This document shows positions 1 to 10,934 of a stretch of 64,000 nucleotides of DNA, in pieces. Position 1 is the first letter of the stretch. Each line of letters begins with the position of its first letter. Source of the stretch: Arcuatula senhousia. Lineage: Eukaryota; Mollusca; Bivalvia; Mytilida; Mytilidae. The position numbers were made by a program, and so were the translations under genes. The DNA lies in assembly GCA_963971305.1 (NCBI GenBank), contig OZ020306.1, positions 39,577,512-39,641,511 on the forward strand, written 5' to 3'. Below the pieces are notes generated by a model. That model had not been told where the DNA came from. It made no database searches and was given only the letters and a program-made list of their open reading frames with translations.

Positions 1-834
1 CATAACAGATAGTCTCCATTGGGTCGAAGTTGTCAGATGACCCTTGATAGGGGTTATGGCCCTTTTAAGGTAAAAAATAGCATTTTTTTCATGTTTTTGC
101 CCTATAGAATGAAAACTATTGCAGATAGAGAAAAGCTGTTGCTTGCTTAATTGTTCAGCTCATTAAGCTCTACAAAATTCTTCATTGGGTCGAAGTTGTC
201 AGATGACCCCTTATAGGGGTTACAGCCCCTTAAAGGCTAAAAATAGTGCTTTTTGCCTATAGAATGAAACTATTGAAGATAGAGAAAAGCTGTTGCTTGC
301 TTAAATGATCAGCTCATTTAGATCTACAAAAGTCCCAAAGGGTTGAAGATGTCAGATGACCCCTTAAAGGGGTTCAACCCCTTAAAGGCAAAAAATAGTG
401 TTTTTGACCTATCCAATGAAAACTATTGCAAATAGAAAAAAGCTGTTCCTCGCTTAAATATTCAGCTCATTTAGTTCTACAAAAATCTTCAACGGTCGAA
501 GTTGGCAGATGACCCCTTATAGGGGTTACAGTCCCTTAAAGTGAAAAATAGCGTTTTTTCGTGTTTTTGGCCTATAAAATGAACACTATTGCAGATATAG
601 AAAAGATGTTGCTTGCTTAAATGTTCAGCTCATTTAGCTCTAGAAAAGTCTCCATAGGGTCGAAGTTGTCTTAAAAGGAGAAAAATAGTGTTTTTGCTTA
701 TTTAGAATGAAACTAGTGCAGATAAAGAAAAGCTTTTTCTTGCTTAAACATCCAGCTCATTTAGCTATACAAAAGTCTTTATAGAGTTGACATCAAGACA
801 AGGTGAGCGATTCAGGCTCCTGGGAGCCTCTTGT
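1..834 (-). mobile_element. family A element, cut by the window edge
   Basis: Minus-orientation copy of family A; its 5' end (ACAAGAGGCTCCCAGGAGCC when read on the minus strand) lies at 834, with the GCTCACCTTG block next to it. About five diverged copies of a ~160 bp core follow, each marked by GTCGAAGTTGTCAGATGACC and by a CTCATTTAGCTCTACAAAAG block. The 3' hairpin end lies outside the window. No coding potential is seen. Other copies lie at 10.1, 30, 38-39.1, 52-54.1 and 59.8-62.9 kb. Confidence 0.85.
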
Positions 835-2860
835 TTAAAGTTTTTAAAGTTTTATTGGCAAAGCTAAGCTTTCACAACTTATTCGATATGCTAGTGCTTG
901 TACAATTTTTTCTGATATTTTTTTATATGACATCACTGTCCTTAGTGACCGACTGTTAGACCAACGTTACAAGAAACTATGTCTCATACGTATACGGTCC
1001 CTAAAAATTCTGTCTTCGTTATCAGCCACTGGTGGAAAAATTCAAGTGATGTTGAACATATTGGTTAGTGATTGTTTTGTTTAGTGTTTGGCTGATTGTT
1101 GTAATGTCAGAGATGTTCACCTCAATACCCCTTTTATGTCTTCACTACCGTGTTGTGTTATATGTAACTACTGGACCATAAGATAGCAATGGAAGAAGGA
1201 GGTTTGGCGCGTTTACTGTACCAAGTAAGGACCATTGTGATCTATAATTTTATTGGTATGTCTTCCATGTTTTGTCTTTCTCTTGGACATTGAGATTGAT
1301 CCTCTAAGATCGGTAATTTTTTATTACCTTCACTTGATAAATGTAATGTCCATGCTTGCATTTGAAGTTTTCATCTTTTGTTGAGATGAGCAAAGGGAAA
1401 AAATCTTTCAACAGATAATAAAAGGATGTGAATTACTGTTCATGGCAGCATTTACAAAAATTATTGTCCTTGCAACATGAACCATGAAATTGATGTCAGG
1501 GGTACAATTTTTATCATTATTTTTATGCATATGAGTAAAATGTTTCATAATAGTTCATGGTGAAGTAACTTAAACCTATAAGTAAATCTAAGTATTTCCC
1601 CCCTTTTTCTTTGATCAACCAACCATGAAGATGATAAAAAAAAAAACGTTCAATTTTAGGATAATTTAGTTTTTTCATATCTTGATTCATCTTCATATGT
1701 ATATAAAATTTGAAATCTGTAGCAAACCCCTATCACTTTTTTCCTGTGATCAATCAACCATGAAGTTGATGAAGCACAATATAATGCATATATGGATTAA
1801 GTTCCACAATGATATCAGATTACCTTTATGTAAAAGTAGCTTAAACCTGAAGGTAAACCTGATTTTGCATGGACAGACAAACAGACCACAATACTACATG
1901 GGGCTTTACTTTCATAGACATGGCATGAAAAGCCAAAAAAAACAACATTGTAAATATCGATCATTTATACTATTTCTAGAAACATGCATAGTGCATTCTT
2001 ATAGATAATAGTGAGCTGTGGAATAAGTGAATGTGACACAATTCCTGAAACAAGCAGTCAAAATGGAAAACTTTAAACAGCAATAAAAGAAACCATCATT
2101 CAATGCTTGTAATCTTGGATTTGGTTCAACACTAGGTAAAACATAAAATCAAGATGAAAATGGTTTATTTAAGAAATTGCTGTACAAAAGATACAAATAT
2201 GGTAATAAATATTCAAACTAAAAAAAAATCAAAATACAATAAAATGCAACCTAAATTTTCTTAAGCTAGCTCATGTTAGCTCATTTAATAGTTATACTGT
2301 CAGTTTTCTTTTTTTATTCAAATGGCAATGGTTTTGTAAAAGAAAATAGTTACCAACATCATTAAATAAAACCATAATCTTTCTTTTTTGCATATAAAAA
2401 AAAACCAAACTAAGCACTATTAAGGACATGTAAAATTAAAATAATATATGAATTTATTAATAATTAATTTGTTCAGTTAAAATGAGATTCTCAAAACTAA
2501 GACCAAAATAAAAATAAAGTGATAAAAAAATCAAAATGTGTTAAAATGTTAATAAAAAATTTGGAAAATTGAAATTAAAACTTTTTGGAATTTCTTACTT
2601 AAAATAATGAAATAAAAAGATTCATTACTTGGCAGGAAATCATTTTTTTGTTGAGTATTCTTTATGGACGGAGCTTTGACATGTACAATTGTTTTGCATT
2701 AATTAAATAAATTCTTCATTAATGTTTAAAAGACAAATGTAGTTTGTGCATTTGCTTTCCAATTTTATATAAATTAATTTGGTTTTAAGTAAATCTATGT
2801 ATAAACATCTGAGAAAAAATCTCATTTGATATCATTTATAGAATTTAAAGAAAACATTAC
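835..2860. other. AT-rich stretch with two old repeat remnants
   Basis: No exon or gene was recognised. Positions ~1161-1345 hold a dispersed repeat shared with 19077-19270. Positions ~1440-1935 look like a decayed relative of family Q at 43 kb: they share phrases such as AACTTAAACCTGAAGGTAAA, a GACAGACAAACAGACC run and a weak ATGGGGC...GCAT terminal pairing. From ~2000 to 2860 the sequence is AT-rich, with A- and T-runs and no structure I could assign. Confidence 0.5.
1161..1345 (+). repeat. dispersed repeat M, copy 1
   Basis: Shares the block AACTACTGGACC.TA.GAT.GCAATGGAAGA.GGAGGTTTGG with 19077-19270 in the same orientation. Both copies then continue into a T-rich segment with TCTTCC/TCTTCA and TTTTGTCTTT phrases. 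It could be the 3' tail of a non-LTR retrotransposon, but no coding part is attached and that is a guess. Confidence 0.55.
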
Positions 2861-3395
2861 AAGTCATACTTTTTGTCTGATTTTCTAAACAAATAGGAAA
2901 GTAAATTAGACTAGACTATAATAAGAATGTTAATATATAAGTATTTACAAATCACAGATTTTAAAAATATCACATTTTTCCATGGGAATGCCAATACAGA
3001 AAATGGTAATTCTTTTACTTTGTATATAATGTATAAAACTAAAACTGTACAAGTTCAACTATAAATCTATAAGCATATATAGGTGGATATATAAGCCACA
3101 CACTATCTTGCAATAAATAAATAAAAATGGGTAATAATAGATGAAAATAATAAAAAGTTGACCAAAATAATTAAAATTCTATATCTATCATAAATTATAT
3201 TGATAAAAGTATCTATTATATTTGAATGAATTATTAGTTTAAATTAAAGTTGCAAACTTCTAAATAAAAAAAAGTAAATATCAATATTAATCTTATAAAA
3301 TTTGTTGATCTTTTTATTAACATTATAATTAACACATTAAAGGAACAAACCTATTGGTTAAATTCACACTATGGCACATTTCTCTTATTAGTTAA
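2861..3395. repeat. 535-bp direct duplication, left copy
   Basis: Nearly identical to 4475-5004. The differences I see are a 5-base indel (CTAGACTATAATAAGAATG versus CTAGACTAAGAATG), one T/C change near 3244, and two changes just before the right end. The left copy ends exactly where element B1 begins (GTTAA|ATAAAAAGC). The right copy continues as GTTAAAAAATACAC and so preserves the unoccupied site. Confidence 0.9.
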
Positions 3396-4320
3396 ATAAA
3401 AAGCTACGCCGAGCGCAGCATGATACGACCACAACAAGTTGAACCCTGTACGTAGGAGGCCCAATATTGATAGTCTATTGCTTTTGTCACATGCAGCCCA
3501 TGGTGGACTTACAAAGATTTTTGACACATGCATCCCATGGTGGACTTTATAATGCATATTTAACACATATATATTTATAATAATATTTAATAGAAAAAAA
3601 TCTTATTTCTATATTAATTGACATTTTTGGCCCGTTTTAGCCATCTTTTGGACTTTTTTTTCTAAAATGATATGGGTCACAAACCCCAAATGCAAGCTTC
3701 CTTGAGCATGTTGAGTGGATATCATCATCATATTAAAACTTCATAACAATCAGCTGGCCCAATACAACTTAATTTCTTGTGTAAAAGCATTTGCCTTGAC
3801 CAACTTTTAAAAAAGGTGTTTTTTGCCCCTTCGACCCCTAACTTCTCAAAAACAGTAAGAGATATTGCAAATCTAATTGAAAAACGCAGGCAGGGATTTT
3901 CACAAGGATTCCAATGAAAAAAAGATTTTGAAAATCAGACCAAAAATTAAAAAGTTGATTTTTGGGGCGTGGCCCGTCTTTGGCCCCCGGTAGCAATGTA
4001 ACGGTGCAATATTTATCAAAACCATTGACACATTTAGTTGACAGAATTTAATGAGGAATAAAATAAAAACAGAATTTTCAAAATCGAATGAATAATAAAC
4101 ATTCTACAACAGTTTTGTCAATACACCCGTTTTAGCCCCTTTTGGCCCTTTTTTCTAAAACGGTAGGGGCCAGAAACCCCAAATGCATTACAAACCTTCC
4201 TTTAGTGGTTATAAACATCATATCAAAATTTTAAAACAATCGGTCAACATTTATTCAAGTTATCGTACGGAAACCAAATGTCCCCAGACGACGACATCGC
4301 CATAACATTATACGATCGCA
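3396..4320 (+). mobile_element. family B element B1, 3' end lost
   Basis: Begins with the family B start ATAAAAAGCTACGCCGAGCG and the GATACGACC block. It carries two kinds of B core: TTTGGCCCGTTTTAGCC..., and AAACATCATATCAAAATTTT followed by TATCGTACGGAAACCAAATG. It runs into ACGACGACATCGCCATAACA and stops at ATTATACGATCGCA, inside the first arm of the terminal hairpin. The other arm (TTTTGCGGTCGTATAAAAA in full copies) is replaced by family F sequence. Confidence 0.85.
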
Positions 4321-4475
4321 GAAATGATAGCATATTAGCAAAATCTGGAGTTGAAGTTTTTTGGAGAAGTATTGTAGTTAGGGACCAACCATTTAACTTA
4401 AAAGGAGAGGTGGCTTGGTTTTTTCCTAAAAAAATATTTTGAATTTTATTTTTGATGAAAAAAATATTCTGGCAA
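4321..4475 (+). repeat. fragment matching 7914-8068 (family F MITE half)
   Basis: GAAATGATAGCATATTAGCA through ATATTCTGGCAA is nearly identical to the stretch around 7914-8068. It includes the left half of the family F inverted-repeat element (GGGACCAACCATTTAACTTA) plus ~55 bp of its left flank. It is cut at both sides: fused to B1 on the left and to the duplicated 530-bp block on the right. Carrying non-element flank shows that it was copied as a DNA segment and did not transpose. Confidence 0.85.
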
Positions 4476-5004
4476 AGTCATACTTTTTGTCTGATTTTCT
4501 AAACAAATAGGAAAGTAAATTAGACTAGACTAAGAATGTTAATATATAAGTATTTACAAATCACAGATTTTAAAAATATCACATTTTTCCATGGGAATGC
4601 CAATACAGAAAATGGTAATTCTTTTACTTTGTATATAATGTATAAAACTAAAACTGTACAAGTTCAACTATAAATCTATAAGCATATATAGGTGGATATA
4701 TAAGCCACACACTATCTTGCAATAAATAAATAAAAATGGGTAATAATAGATGAAAATAATAAAAAGTTGACCAAAATAATTAAAATTCTATATCTATCAT
4801 AAATTATATTGATAAAAGTATCTATTATATTTGAATGAATTATTAGTTTAAATCAAAGTTGCAAACTTCTAAATAAAAAAAAGTAAATATCAATATTAAT
4901 CTTATAAAATTTGTTGATCTTTTTATTAACATTATAATTAACACATTAAAGGAACAAACCTATTGGTTAAATTCACACTATGGCACATTTCTCTAATAAG
5001 TTAA
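4476..5004. repeat. direct duplication, right copy with empty B1 site
   Basis: Partner of 2861-3395 (see that entry). It runs from AGTCATACTTTTTGTCTGAT to CTAATAAGTTAA and continues without a break into unique sequence (AAAATACACTCAATTATAAA). Confidence 0.9.
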
Positions 5005-6516
5005 AAAATACACTCAATTATAAAAATCAAAATTACAAACTTTTAAGTTCCAGCCAATTAATTTGGCTAAATAAGTAATAGGATTCAGATCTCCATTATA
5101 TCTAAGGTCTGTTCAGAAGTCTGTAAAAAATGTATACATATTATACCAGTGGTGATGTTCTTAAGCTACGGTAGCCATGTAAGCCATATGCATAATAGGT
5201 TTGTTTACAATAGCCTCAATATATCATATGGGTATATAAGAATTGAGCATTTGATATGGGACATAATGTTTCTTGTTCATGTTTACAAAATGTTTAATAT
5301 GGCTTCTTGCTATAACATGGTCACAAATCATACACCTTAAGATGACCAATAATCCAAAATAATTATGATAAAAAAATATGAATAGTTTGAATACTGAAAA
5401 CAGGTTGATTAAGCCTATATCACACAGTCAAAATGAGTTTTATATTAGAACATCATTTTTTTTATGTTTTTTACATAGATTTTGTGCAAAAACATAATTT
5501 TTGTTTTAGGGGAGTACACCCAGTATGCCCTTCCTTGTAATCTGGCCTATACAGAGTTTCACATAAAATTTTACACCAATGTGTGGTAGAGTTTTAACAG
5601 TACATGATTATTTATGATAAAAAAAAACAAAGCAAAAACAATAGCACTAAAATTATTCACATAAGGGACTGACCATTTAACTTGAAGGGGTGCCTTGGTT
5701 TTTTGTTCTGCTAAGAAAATATTTTTCATAATTAGCATTATTTAATTTATATGGCTGAAATCCTACTTCAGAATATTTTTATCTTAATCTCTGAAGCCAA
5801 AATATATTGTATTTTTTCATCAAAAATCACACTTAAAATATCTTTTTAGGTAAAACCAAGGCTCCCCTTTTGAAGTTAGATGCAAATTTTATATACATTT
5901 ATAATTTTTATATCAAGAATTGTTTGTATTAAATTCTGTATGGAATTGTAATTTTGTTGTGAGACTTTCTCCCTCATTTATTTTTCTTTAAACAAGCACC
6001 CATTGAATTTAGATCTGATTATTAAATTGTTTGCCTTACCAAAACCAGTCTGTTTTCAGTGGTCTGACAATTCCAAAATTGTGTTTTAAAGATTTTTCCT
6101 TTCCCATATACATGACAGAATAGAAGAGTACAGATAAATTACGAAATAAGAAGCTGTGGAAACATAATTTTCTCCAGTAAAAAGAAAAACAAATAAGGGG
6201 AGATAATAAAGTAATTTTTAAAATTTATCCTATAATAATTACATTTACTGTGCATATAATTAAAATACAGTAATTCTATTGGTTAATTGACAACCTGTCT
6301 TTCATATCTCAATGAAATGTCACTTGAATCACGTGGCCGTTACGCGGGGTCATGACCTTACTATACGCACGACTCAAAATTGTTCTTATCCAGGTAAATT
6401 CTCACAACTTGAATTCGCAATTGGATATTAATGCGCAAATATAAAATACAAAAACATACACCACAAAACAAAACAAAAAATCAGAAACAAATTAAAAAAC
6501 ATTAAAATGTAATTAT
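5005..6516. other. AT-rich sequence, no gene seen
   Basis: Apart from the family F element at 5664-5882, nothing was recognised. Positions 6295-6360 are briefly more GC-rich (ATCACGTGGCCGTTACGCGG) with no assignable function. On the minus strand this region lies 3' of the stop codon at 6917, so part of it may be 3' untranslated sequence. Confidence 0.4.
5664..5882 (+). mobile_element. family F inverted-repeat MITE, copy 1
   Basis: The left end AGGGACTGACCATTTAACTT pairs with the right end, which on the opposite strand reads CATCTAACTTCAAAAGGGGA. Both arms continue into GCCTTGGTTTT. The outermost GGGAC bases are missing on the right. The interior is AT-rich and repeats AATATTTTT words. There is no coding capacity. 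Confidence 0.75.
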
Positions 6517-6665
6517 AAGAATTGAATGTTTGTATTTTGATGTTTCATAGGGTTGTAAAATGGTTGACCCGTCACACATTTTTAACATGAAGCGCGCTAC
6601 TAAATGTTCTATGGTCAACGGTTTTACACGCCAATGAAACATCAAAATACAAACATTCAATTCTT
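6517..6665. mobile_element. palindromic 149-bp MITE
   Basis: The ends are perfect inverted repeats of ~31 bp: AAGAATTGAATGTTTGTATT... on the left and the same sequence on the opposite strand at the right. A second, imperfect block follows (GTTGTAAAATGGTTGACC versus GTGTAAAACCGTTGACC), leaving a short GC-rich centre (ACATGAAGCGCGCTACT). RNA from either strand would form a long hairpin. No clear target-site duplication is visible. Confidence 0.85.
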
Positions 6666-6916
6666 TATTGAAGGTTATATAAACAGATTTTTCAACAAGT
6701 TTTGAATGACTTAAATATAATATCTCTACATGATATTTTTTCAGTTGAATCAAGTTAAGCAAGGCAAAGGATTTATATTGATCTATTTGCAAAGGACACA
6801 TAACTTATCCTTATTCTCTCATTAAAACTTGTGGAAAATTTTCCATAAGACTGGACAAAATTAATCTTCTGAAGAATCAAATTACAAGAAAGTATTATCA
6901 TTCAAATATCAATAAA

Positions 6917-7220
6917 CTAGTCTTTCTCATAAGCATTGCTGTCGTCTTCACTTTCTTGCTTCTTCTTCCTTTTTTTCTTCTTTTTATCCTTCTTTTCTGG
7001 ATTTTCAGTAGTTAAGGGAGCTAACTGAATTCGTCCTCCACTTGGTGGTTGGTCCAGCAGCTGTGGTTGTGGTAGGGGGCGTTTTCCAGTAATTGGAATC
7101 TGTGGTTCTGGAAGTGGACGATGTCTAGGTTTTTCCTGGTCATTTGGTGTAGAAAAGTTATTTTTTTCAGCAGGGTAGGCTGGTTTTCCTTTACTTTCAG
7201 TCAATACATGTACACTCTCC
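6917..7220 (-). CDS. terminal coding exon, basic Lys/Pro-rich C-terminal tail
   Basis: The protein is unrecognised. A minus-strand acceptor (T-run then TTAG at 7222-7221) opens a frame of about 100 codons that ends in TAG at 6919-6917. The first base completes a codon, so the intron phase is 2, matching the donor at 7674. The peptide begins ESVHVLTESKGKPAYPAEKN. It continues through a Pro-rich middle (PLPEPQIPITGKRPLPQPQ) and a block of Lys/Arg (KKDKKKKKRKKKQ), and ends ESEDDSNAYEKD. This composition suits a disordered cytoplasmic or nuclear tail; the basic block could be a nuclear-targeting or membrane-contact stretch. It is the last exon of the chain 11190, 9648, 7674, 6917. Low-complexity frames can stay open by chance, but the matching phases with two upstream exons argue for a real gene. 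Confidence 0.6.
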
Positions 7221-7673
7221 CTAAAAAAATAGGATTTTAATACAATATAACACTTTTATGTAATGTCATTAAACCAATGGTCAATTCAGCAGTTTTCACA
7301 TTTTCTGGTTGCAATTTAATCCTGTAAAAATAACTTGAAATTTTAAATAGTCTTTACAATGCAATCTTCCACAACCTTTTTATTTTTTCTCTGGCTAAAA
7401 ATTTTAGACAATGAACTTGAACATATTTGTTTTTTACTCTCTTATTTTTTGTGCTTTGTTACAGAAATTATCAATTGGGGAAATGTTGGGCCAAAAAATC
7501 AGTTTAATAGCAGGCCACTATTATGCTTCATTACACTTAGATCTAACCAGTCAGCAAGCAAAAGAGGGCTTAATAATTAGAACTATATTTAGCATATATA
7601 TGTACAGCATCTTAGACCTTTCTTCTGCCTAGGCCTTATATTTTAGTGAAAGTCCTTTTATATCTGAAAATAC

Positions 7674-7742
7674 CTTTTCCCTTCTTTTTCTGGCTTCTTT
7701 TTATTTGCTTTAGGTGGTTCTTTTCCTTTTTCAGGTGATGAC
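7674..7742 (-). CDS. internal exon, Lys/Pro/Glu-rich, phase 2-2
   Basis: This 69-bp exon is bounded by ATTTAACAG on the 5' side (minus strand) and by a GTATTTTC donor. Only one frame makes sense with its neighbours: it begins with the last base of a codon and ends with two bases, so it can be included or skipped without a frameshift. The peptide is SSPEKGKEPPKANKKKPEKE followed by GK. Its composition matches the next exon (6917-7220), and the junction codon AG|G gives Arg. The frame has no stop. The family is not recognised; a disordered, strongly basic tail region is the only supportable description. Confidence 0.6.
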
Positions 7743-7972
7743 CTGTTAAATAAATCATATAAATCTCAATAAAAGTAAAACCAAGGCAATTTTATCAAGT
7801 GAAAGTTTTCTTAAAGACCTTTTTCAATAGTATAAACTGTGTCAGCCTTTTCCAAACTCTTGTTTCTAAGAAAATCATGATTGTTCAGAGAGCTCGCAGC
7901 ATATCAAATACAAGAAATGATAGCATATTAGCAAAATCTGGAGTTGAAGTCTTTTGGAGAAGTATTGTAGTT

Positions 7973-8248
7973 AGGGACCAACCATTTAACTTAAAAGGAG
8001 GGGTGGCTTGGTTTTTTCCTAAAAAAATATTTTGAATTTTATTTTTGATGAAAAAAATATTCTGGCAACAGAGGTTAATGGTAAGAAAAAATATTCTGAA
8101 GAAAGGATTTATGCTATATATTATTATGCTAATATAAAAAAAAATTCTGTCATGATGCCTTTAAAAATAAATATTTTTGTGTGGAAATAAATTTTCTGAG
8201 GAGAAAAAAAATCCAGGCCCACCCTTCAAGTTAAATGGTCAGTCCCTT
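7973..8248 (+). mobile_element. family F inverted-repeat MITE, copy 2
   Basis: The left end AGGGACCAACCATTTAACTT and the right end (opposite strand AAGGGACTGACCATTTAACT) form inverted repeats extending about 36 bp into GGGTGG.C.TGG. The flanks read TTA|GGGAC and GTCCC|TTA, consistent with a TTA or TA target duplication. The interior repeats AAAATATTCTG words. A truncated copy of the left half with the same left flank is at 4321-4475. Confidence 0.8.
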
Positions 8249-8404
8249 ACTCTATATTCATTTAATGATTCTGCCAAATTTGAAATCATTCTTATATATG
8301 CACAGTTTCTGATAAAGAACAACAGAAACATAAACTTCAAACACGTATGAATAAATCTTAATGGCCCTGACAAGTCATAATGGAGCATAACAAGAGTTAT
8401 ACCG

Positions 8405-9320
8405 GTAAAACTAAAGTATGTCTCGGCCTGTCAGCACCATTAGAATTATACTTTAAATATCCCTTCACGTTGATCAATTTTTAAAATTTTATGAAAAGAC
8501 CAAATTTCAAATCTAAAACTCTTATATTGCTAAAAATACCCATGAAAACTATATATGTCCCTCAGCTGAAAAGCCAAGGTTGAGGTCAAATATGTGTTAA
8601 GGCAACTGTAACACTCCATAGCACTGACAGTCACACATAAACATATCAAGTTTCATTAACCTAGGACTTAAAAGTGCTAATTAAACCTTCACATAATTCC
8701 ATGTAAAGTATTGAAAATTGTCAAAGTAACTAAACAAGAAAATCAGGGCATGAGCATTTCAAGATTCATCAACTTTGTATGTATAGTTCCTCTGTGTGTG
8801 TGTGTGTTTTAGGGTTTAACACACCTGGGTCATATAGGGCAGTCAGTTTTAGGTGGAGGAAACCAGAGTACCTAGAGTAAACCACTGACCTCTATATGAC
8901 AATGGTTATCATATACAGGTGGGAAAGTCCCATTTTTGTAAATTTCAAGTGGAACTCGAACAACGCCTAAGAGGTGATCGGCTAGTATGTGTAGTTACTG
9001 AAATATGAAGGTGCTCATTTAACTTTTAACATATAACTATTCTTAATATATTGCAATTGTCAAAGTTGCTTAACTGGAAAATCTAGATCAATATCAAAAG
9101 ATGACTAGGATTATTAGTTCTTGGGATATAAATTTGGTACATCTAAGATTGACCTTGCTTTATATGTATTGAAATATTGTCAGTCGGTCAAAAGATGTTA
9201 ATGTTACTGTACCTGCTAAGCTATTACTGTGCCATATCCATACCATGTTTCATCAACATATTGCAGTCAGTGTTCATAAAACTTACATTGACAGTTAACA
9301 GCACCACTGTTATAGTAAAA
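8405..9320 (+). repeat. decayed E-type element
   Basis: Starts with ACTAAAGTATGTCTCGGCCT and CAGCACCATTA, a worn copy of the family E 5' end. Core phrases then recur: GTTTCATTAACCTAGGACTT, GAAAATTGTCAAAGTAACT, CAAAAGATGTTAATG and CCATACCATGTTTCATCAAC. These match the cleaner core at 39.5-39.9 kb. The terminal hairpin is not identifiable. Confidence 0.55.
8793..8807 (+). repeat. (TG)n microsatellite
   Basis: About seven TG units in a row, followed by TTTT. It lies inside the decayed E-type element. Confidence 0.9.
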
Positions 9321-9322
9321 CT

Positions 9323-9592
9323 AGAATGTCAGTCTTCCATGGAAGATGTTTGTTGGCTGGGTCTTAAAATATTGGGAAAACAGGAAGTAGATGAGTAACC
9401 GCTATAAGATTGCTTAACGCCATATAGTACTGAAGGAGGAAGCTACATAACAAATATCAAAAGGCTGTGTCATGTAGTTGGCAACAGAACAGAGACGGAA
9501 ATTTTCGTGATGCTGCAGGACGACGACGCAAGACAAAGGATAGTGTCAAAGTGACTCCTTCATGACTCTTTGCAACATGTTGCAGGCGACAT
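9323..9592 (+). mobile_element. family K element, copy 1
   Basis: Contains ACTAGAATGTCAGTCTTCCA, AAACAGGAAGTAGATGAG, GAAGCTACATAACAAATATC and GACGGAAATTTTCGTGATGC, followed by GCAGGACGACGACGC. It ends in a TGCAACATGTTGCAGGCGAC ATAAC stem. The layout matches 16543-16972, with a single core unit here. Confidence 0.65.
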
Positions 9593-9647
9593 AACAACAC
9601 CAACATTTCATACAAACATCAAGGATTATCTGCAAATATATTCTTAC

Positions 9648-9713
9648 CTAGTAGTTTCATCAACATTAGTACTACTGGCACATGTCACCTTGTTTCCATT
9701 ACAACAACAAAGT
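9648..9713 (-). CDS. internal exon, Cys-rich start, phase 2-2
   Basis: Minus-strand acceptor TTATATTTAG and donor GTAAGAATA bound 66 bp. Two of the three frames hit stops early. The remaining frame, which starts with one codon-completing base and ends with two bases, is open throughout: LCCCNGNKVTCASSTNVDET plus T. The splice junction to 7674-7742 keeps the frame and gives Arg. The CCC run could be a palmitoylation-type juxtamembrane cluster or part of a small Cys-rich fold; that is a guess. Both splice sites are close to consensus, which makes this one of the better-supported exons in the window. No family was recognised. Confidence 0.55.
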
Positions 9714-10077
9714 CTAAATATAAGATGAAAGAACATTAGTGAGCAGGTTAACATGTTCCTCTATTGGACTAGCAATATTATCTTTGAGAAATTAATATTG
9801 AGCTACAACAAGCATTGTAAAACTAGCTAAGACTTGATTGTATTTGAATATCATAATGAAAATTTTACCATAAACAATTCATGATAATAAGGTGTTCTTC
9901 TTGCATAACAAGTTTTGCAAAATTCTCTTCAGTAGTTTTTTTTATTACAAATCTAAAGACTGCTGAAACACATGATTGTGTGCAGGATTGTAGCAAACAT
10001 TTGATTCAATCATATTAGTTCTTTCCAAAACAATTGTTTTCTGGCATTAGAAATAAGTAGATTAGCTCTATCATAGA

Positions 10078-10740
10078 ACAAGAGGCTCCCGATGATTACC
10101 CTGAATCACTCACTTGGTCCTTAAGCCATAAGGATCTTCTATAAGAGGTCATCAGACAATGTCAACCCAATGGAGACTTTTCTTAAGCTAAATGATCTTA
10201 AGGTTTAAGCAAGCAACAGCTTTTCACTATCTGCAATAGTTTTCATTCTATAGGGCTAAAACATGAAAAAAACCCCACTTTTTTTTACCTTTAAAGCCAA
10301 TAATCCCTATAAGGGGTCATCTGACAGCTTCCACCTAAGGAGACTTTTGTAGAGCTTAATCCCACAAATATTTAGCAGGCAACACCTTTTCTCTGTCTGC
10401 AATAGTTTTAATTCTATAGCGTAAAAACATGAAAAAGCGCTATTTTTGACCTTTAAAGGGCCTTAACCCCTAGAAGGGGTCATCTGACAGCTTCAACCCA
10501 AAGGAGACTTGTATAGCTTAAGATGCTGAAGAAGGATAGTTGCATCAGATTTTCTCTAATACTTTCGGATTTACAGGCCAAAAACAGTTGTCTGACCCCT
10601 CTGGTCTATTTTTAGCAACAGCTGCCATGTTTAATGATGGATCAAAACACAACTTTTGTGCAGGACACCATGAGGATTAAACATACCAAGTTTCATTAAA
10701 TTCTGTTCAGTATTTCATAGGAGAAGAGAGATTGATGATA
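10078..10740 (+). mobile_element. family A element A2, decayed
   Basis: Starts at ACAAGAGGCTCCCGATGATT. Two to three diverged core units follow (GGGGTCATCTGACAGCTTC, GCAACAGCTTTTCACTATC). After them comes the family A 3' domain: GCATCAGATTTTCTCT, AAAAACAGTTGTCTGACCCC, CATACCAAGTTTCATTAAAT. The GAC microsatellite and the end hairpin are not recognisable, so this is an old or truncated copy. Confidence 0.75.
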
Positions 10741-10934
10741 TTTATCTAACTCAAACACTGCAATTCAGTCAAACTACATGTAATTAAAATATATGACATT
10801 ATGTAAATGCATAGTAACAATTGCGAGAAAGTATCAGGTGTGGATGTTAGGTTCTATGTTGTTTTAGAACTTGTTTTTGTCTTCTATTATTTTTTTTTTG
10901 GGGGACTTTGAGATTTTAATGTATTTTTCTTTAC

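Larger units (their letters stand above)
7743..9647. other. intron-like sequence between exons
   Basis: On the minus-strand gene model this is one intron. It holds a family F MITE (7973-8248), a short TG run (8793-8807), a decayed E-type element (8405-9320) and a K-type element (9323-9592). Nothing else was recognised. Confidence 0.5.

Noticed and set aside
5080..5119. Minus-strand acceptor ATTTTTTACAG followed by TSEQTLDIMEI and a stop
   Set aside because: Only 11 codons; it lies beyond the better-supported final exon at 6917, and nothing links it to the gene.
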